DNA from: Isoetes taiwanensis
Lineage: Eukaryota; Streptophyta; Lycopodiopsida; Isoetales; Isoetaceae
Reading direction: 5' to 3'
DNA length: 64,000 nucleotides
NCBI GenBank assembly: GCA_021234155.1
Contig: JAJEKV010000017.1
Span: 18,302,372 to 18,366,371, forward strand
In this document: positions 59,920 to 64,000 of the stretch, one piece after another
Numbering within the stretch: position 1 is the first letter of the stretch
Layout: every line of letters begins with the position of its first letter
Made by a program: the position numbers and the translations under genes
Notes under the pieces: model-generated
Told to the model about the DNA's origin: nothing
Seen by the model: the letters and a program-made list of their open reading frames with translations, nothing else
The model's database searches: none

Positions 59920-60380
59920 GTGTAAGATTTTTGGTTGAGAGCATCATATGGTATGTCTCCAAATATCTTCCTTGCATCACAAATATTGTGGACATTTTTG
60001 CTTCGTTAAAATAAACCATTTGGAGTTTTCAGAAATTAGATAACAGCGCATTGCAAAATCTTGGAGCTCCAAGAACCCCCTATTGCATTTCGTCCTGATC
60101 AATATTGTCTTTGAAGTGCTTTTAACAGTTGAAAGCTCTATGTGCAGAGATGGATGTCTGCAATTGGATTTCCATGCATAAAACGACACCTCATGTTCTC
60201 TATTTTTTCTTAATTGGCTTGAAGATGGATCAAACTCTAAGTACTTCTGCCTGCAAAGTCAGAAATTGAACTTTTGAGTATCTTATATTGGTGATGGTTC
60301 CACTATTCTAACATATAATCCTAGCATATACTTTGAACAAAGGGAGTATAGAATTTGAAGGTTGTCAAGGCAACCAAGTG
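59850..60380 (+). repeat. Internal direct duplication of the Helitron, copy 2
   Basis: Partner of 58,925-59,500. It includes the end of the PPR-like fragment. Confidence 0.85.
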
Positions 60381-60869
60381 AAGATAACAAGCTGTTGATA
60401 TCAAGGCCAGTCTACAAATATTAGGGCTTTATGTACAAGTTAGGTTTACTGTATCTCACTGGTCCAGCTAAAAAACTGTGGATGTACTTTTGAAGATGCT
60501 TGGAGCATATGAACACCACTATTAGCAAAGCTAGAGGTTACCAAAATTCTTACATCTAGCAAATTTCTTTCCACCAAGAAAGGGGACTTGGGCTCTTTAC
60601 AAAAAATTTAAATACATCGAGGCTCTTCCAAATATCCAAGAAGATGCGTCTCCATTTAAGGGTAACAAGAAAAAGTTGTTAAGACTTTGGTAGCAAATAT
60701 ATATTTGCAATATAGAATTGCATATAAATAAGATTTGAACTAACGGTTTTAGAATGCAGGTTAGCATTGTGGAAGTTAGCGAGTTATTTAACTTATCTTT
60801 TGCCGTATGCAGAACCCTGCCCTCTATTCATGTAAAGCCCGAACAACTTATGCCTCATTCAACAGATAT

Positions 60870-60985
60870 ACTACAAGATATTGGTGTCCATTACACAACC
60901 ATTCTCATGTTGAAATACATATTACAACATACTGGTGTCCATTATACAACCAATCTCATGTTGAAATATGGCATACACATACTGA
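60870..60985 (+). repeat. Two ~60-bp tandem repeats
   Basis: Shared TTGGTGTCCATTACACAACC-type unit with CTCATGTTGAAATA, repeated once with a few changes. Confidence 0.75.
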
Positions 60986-61103
60986 TTTGTCTCGCATCAC
61001 AAAATACAAAAACGACAAAGTGGTGAGAACCAATAAAAGATTATTTTAAGAGGATTCACGCTTTTCTCATTGTGGCCAAAATATTTGCAAGCTCCAAACT
61101 TAT

Positions 61104-61131
61104 GCCTGGCAACGCTGGGCACCATTACGAG
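61104..61131 (+). other. Degenerate Helitron 3' terminus
   Basis: GCCTGGCAACGCTGGGCACCATTACGAG corresponds to 62,219-62,246 but with one arm changed and CTAG replaced by CGAG. The 45 bp before it also match 62,174-62,218, so two 3' ends lie 1.1 kb apart. Confidence 0.7.
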
Positions 61132-62173
61132 AATACCCTCCCGCTATAAAATGAAATATTGCAAGTTTATAGATATGAAAATATAATAAAAAGTGGCATT
61201 GGCATAAAATTCCACCCATTATACGGTGGCACCCAAACAATGCAACACTAATTACACCAACACATGAAAAGTAGTTTTTTGGATTATAGCCTCATTTATT
61301 TGCATAAAAAATTCAAATCATGTTTCAAATACATAAATACTCTTTATCTTCTATATTTCGATCATCTCAAATATAAATATAAGTCTTTTAGCCTAACTGA
61401 GAAAGCTAAATCGTTCCAAACTAGAGTTTGCTTGGTCCAATTGGCTTTCTTGAAAACCAGAGGTTTCTACATAAGCCAATTTAACATGCTTTAATATGTG
61501 CTATGCATTATACCCCACTAGATGTACAATCATATAGAACGCCCACCGAAGATGGGCAATTTCCTATACCATATATTGTGTTCCCTTTAACTACTGCAAT
61601 TCAACTTCAATTCTTCAGTTGTACTTAAAAAATTGCTCATCTTTAAAAAGAGATAATCACCTTATATTTCTCATAAGAGTTATTCATGGTCCATATATTG
61701 TATGCATACCTTGAATTAGGCAAGCACGCTCATATTCCATGATATTCAATTACTTTACCATGAATAAAAAACAAGCATGGACCTTTAATATCAAATGAAC
61801 CATAAAAACACAAACAGGGATAAACTTAATATATTGTTAACCCAACACGTGTGTGAAATAAGGGAGACAGATGTGGACTTGCTTGCGGTATGATAGGTGC
61901 CAAATTTGAGCCCTCATATCATTTATACTAGGAATTGAAATAAGGGAGGCAGATATGCACTTCCTGTATGACAAGACCATCTTTAACACCAAAGAGTGAA
62001 GCCACACTGAAGATCAACAACAAGGTTTTCCAAGGGTTACGGGGATCGTGCTGTTCTACTCAAAGCTTCTCAAAGATATATCGATCTAACACTATCTAAT
62101 ATGAAGGAGCTAGGTTTTTTTTTAATGTTGTTAAGTCGTTGAAAAGTTCTGTAAGCTTGGATTATTACTGCAT
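61132..62173. other. No gene seen between the two Helitron 3' ends
   Basis: AT-rich DNA with a 76-residue frame (61,264-61,494) of no recognisable family. It may be material picked up when the first 3' terminator was bypassed. Confidence 0.5.
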
Positions 62174-62409
62174 GCTTCGCTCATTGCATCCCAAAACATT
62201 TACAACCTCTCAACTTATGCCCAGCAACGCTGGGCACCATTACTAGTCTTATATTATAAAAATATAGCGTGTGTCTTCCATGGAGACCTAGATCGAATGG
62301 TTGAGGATTTGATCAACCAACGGTGAAGATGACATGTGCGCGACTTCAATCAAGATTTCATCTTGATTGTTGCTTCAATATGATAAACTCAATCCGACTG
62401 TCAAGTGGT

Positions 62410-63545
62410 GAAATGGAAAAGGGAAAAGGGAAAAGAAAGGGAAAATGGAGAAAAAAGGAAAAGGGAGGGGAAAAGGACAAAAGGAAAGGGAGAAAGGAAA
62501 AAGGGAAAATAGGAAAATAAAAATAAAAAAAGGAAAAAGACGAAAATAGAAAAAGGAAAGGGGAAAAGGAGAAAAGAACAAAAAAATGGAGTAGGAAAAA
62601 GGGGAAAGGGAAGGAGAAAATGATAAAGGGAAGGCAAAAGGGCCGAAGGAAAAGGGAAGACAAAAGGGCCGAAGGAAAAGGGAAGGGGAAAAGAGAAGGA
62701 GAAATGAGAAAAAGTGGAGAAAAGGGAAGGCAAAATGGCCGAAGGAAAAGGGAAGGAAAAAAGGAGAAATGAGAAAAAGTGGAGAAAAGGGAAGAAAAAA
62801 GGGAAGGCAAAATGGCCGAAGGAAAAGGGAAGACAAAAGGGCCGAAGGAAAAGGGAATGGGAAAAGGGAAGGAAAAAAAGAGAAGAGAAAAAAAATGGAG
62901 AAAGGGGTTGGGAAAAAGGGCTTAAGAAAAGAGAAAGGGAAAGAGAAAAAGAAACGGCCAAGGGAGTGGGAAATGGAAGGGAAAAAATGGAAGAGAGAAA
63001 GGATTGGGAGAGGAGGCAAAGGGCCATTGTGAAAAGGAAAAGGGAAGCAAGTGGAAGGAAAAGAGAAGGAGGAAAAGGAAAAAAGGAAGGTGAAAAGAAG
63101 GAGGAAAAATAGAAAAAAGAAAAAAGGGAAAAATGGGGAGTGAGAAAATGAAAAATTGAGAAGGGGAAAAGAAAAGGAGAATGGAAAAAAGGGAAGCGTG
63201 GGGATGGGCAAACGAGAAAAGGGAAAAGAGAAAAAAAAGGGAGTAAAACAGGAAAATAAAAATGGGAGGGAACAAAAAAGGGAAAAAGGGAAAAAGAAAA
63301 CACGACGAAGGAAAAATGAAAGGGGAAAAGGGAAAAGGGAAAAAGGAAAAAGTAAAGGGCAAAAAGAAATGGGAGAAAAGGAAAGGGAAATATAGAAAAA
63401 GGAAAAACAGGAAAGGGGCAAAAACGGGAAAAGGGCAATGGAAGAAATGGGATAGTGGAAAAAGGTAAACGAGAAAATAGAAAAAGAAAGGAAGGAAAGA
63501 GGGGGAAAAAAATGGAAAGCAGAAAAAGGCAAAGGGGTACGGGAA
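62410..63545. repeat. Polypurine tract 1 of the right Helitron
   Basis: About 1.1 kb of GGGAAAAGGGAAGG-type sequence on the + strand, with GGCCGAAGGAAAAGGGAAG as a recurring word (several copies at 62,640-62,840). Open frames on both strands here are compositional. Confidence 0.9.
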
Positions 63546-63645
63546 AAAGCTTGGAGAACCTTGGGGGAACTGGAAAATGCAGTTGAATGCTCTTAATTGT
63601 GCAATCTTAAAAATATGAGTTCATTTAACAATTGCTCCAATGTAT

Positions 63646-64000
63646 CAAAAAAGGAAAGGAAAGGAAAGGAAAGGAAAGGAAAGGAAAGGAAAAGAAAGGG
63701 AAGGCAAAATGGCCGAAGGAAAAGGGAAGACAAAAGGGCCGAAGGAGGGGGAGGGGAAGGGAAGGAAAAAAAAGTGGAGAAAGGGGTTGGGAAAAAGGGC
63801 TTAGGAAAAGAGAAAGGGAAAGAGAAAAAGAAAGGGCCAAGAGAGGGGGAAATGGAAGGGAAAAAAGGGAAGAGAGAAAGGATTGGGAGAGGAGGAAAAG
63901 GGCCATTGGGAAAAAGAAAAGGGAAAAGGGAAGTAAAGGGAAGGGAAAGAGAAGGAAGAAAAGGAAGGTGAAAAGAAGGGGGGAAATTAGAAAAAGAAAA
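63646..64000. repeat. Polypurine tract 2 of the right Helitron
   Basis: Begins with GGAAA pentamer repeats (63,652-63,690) and then closely repeats the words of 62,700-63,070 (ATGGCCGAAGGAAAAGGGAA; GGGGTTGGGAAAAAGGGCTTA), so the core has been duplicated. Continues to the end of the window. Confidence 0.85.

Larger units (their letters stand above)
58072..62246 (+). mobile_element. Helitron-like element carrying gene fragments
   Basis: The 5' end TCCTATATTATAAAATTATAGTG follows an A. The 3' end has the hairpin GCCCAGC-aac-GCTGGGC (62,220-62,236), a 6-base spacer ACCATT, and CTAG (62,243-62,246) followed by T. An additional degenerate 3' end of the same kind is at 61,104-61,131. The body has a 550-bp internal direct duplication and a PPR-like fragment. 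No helicase/Rep gene is seen, so it is non-autonomous. Confidence 0.65.
62247..64000 (+). mobile_element. Helitron with polypurine core, partial (runs off the window)
   Basis: Starts TCTTATATTATAAAAATATAGCG directly after the CTAG of the previous element. A 160-bp leader is similar to the minus-strand Helitron (GATGGTTGAG/GAATGGTTGAGGATTTGATC). The purine core starts near 62,410. A block at 63,560-63,645 matches, in reverse complement, 54,720-54,795 near the 3' end of the other copy, but then a second purine tract begins instead of the hairpin. The 3' end is outside the window. Confidence 0.75.

Overview
This window looks like nuclear DNA of a land plant with a large, repeat-rich genome. A fern, lycophyte or conifer fits the repeat load, but nothing here fixes the clade. 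The evidence is plant-type Ty3/gypsy and Ty1/copia elements primed by initiator-Met tRNA, Helitrons, a spliced papain-like cysteine protease with a TATA/CCAAT promoter, and a PPR-like fragment. I see no bacterial operon, tRNA, rRNA or CRISPR. Almost everything is mobile DNA, and only the cysteine protease looks like an ordinary host gene.

Layout. 1-3.5 kb holds non-coding sequence and a structured dispersed repeat (called S here). 3.5-10.7 kb is a host repeat A-(CT)n-B, present twice, whose CT microsatellites carry four 5'-truncated copies of non-LTR (LINE) elements in one orientation. 11,475-28,105 is a DNA transposon with 21-bp inverted ends and a 4-bp target duplication (AGCA). It encodes a DDE-like transposase candidate (+) and, convergent to it, a Ulp1-like SUMO protease (-). 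An 8-kb gypsy chromovirus (15,042-23,026; TSD AAACC) sits between those two genes. 28.1-29.7 kb carries an array of about ten short hairpins and a second S repeat. 29,955-31,401 is the body of the cysteine protease gene (-). Its first 17 coding bases lie at 43,675-43,691, because a copia element (31,402-43,674; TSD GTAGG, identical outer LTRs) landed inside the signal-peptide codons. That copia element contains a 7.46-kb tandem duplication of the Ulp1-S-protease-copia segment (copy A about 26.5-34.0 kb, copy B about 34.0-41.4 kb).

44-46 kb has a long foldback and a 3x112-bp tandem repeat. 46,015-57,911 is a decayed LTR element with an iMet PBS, no recognisable coding capacity and a truncated 3' LTR. 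Nested in it, on the minus strand, is a 2.3-kb Helitron made almost entirely of polypyrimidine/polypurine DNA. 58,072-62,246 is a Helitron-like unit with a PPR-like fragment, followed head to tail by another polypurine-core Helitron that runs off the window.

Two themes cut across the window. (1) Several non-coding structures show compensatory base changes between diverged copies: the LINE 3' end and the S-repeat stem. These are the best candidates for undescribed functional RNA or DNA elements. (2) Differences between duplicated copies, and many frame breaks, fall at CAG/CTG trinucleotides. That suggests systematic long-read basecalling error at CHG-methylated cytosines rather than biology, so pseudogene calls here should be treated with caution.
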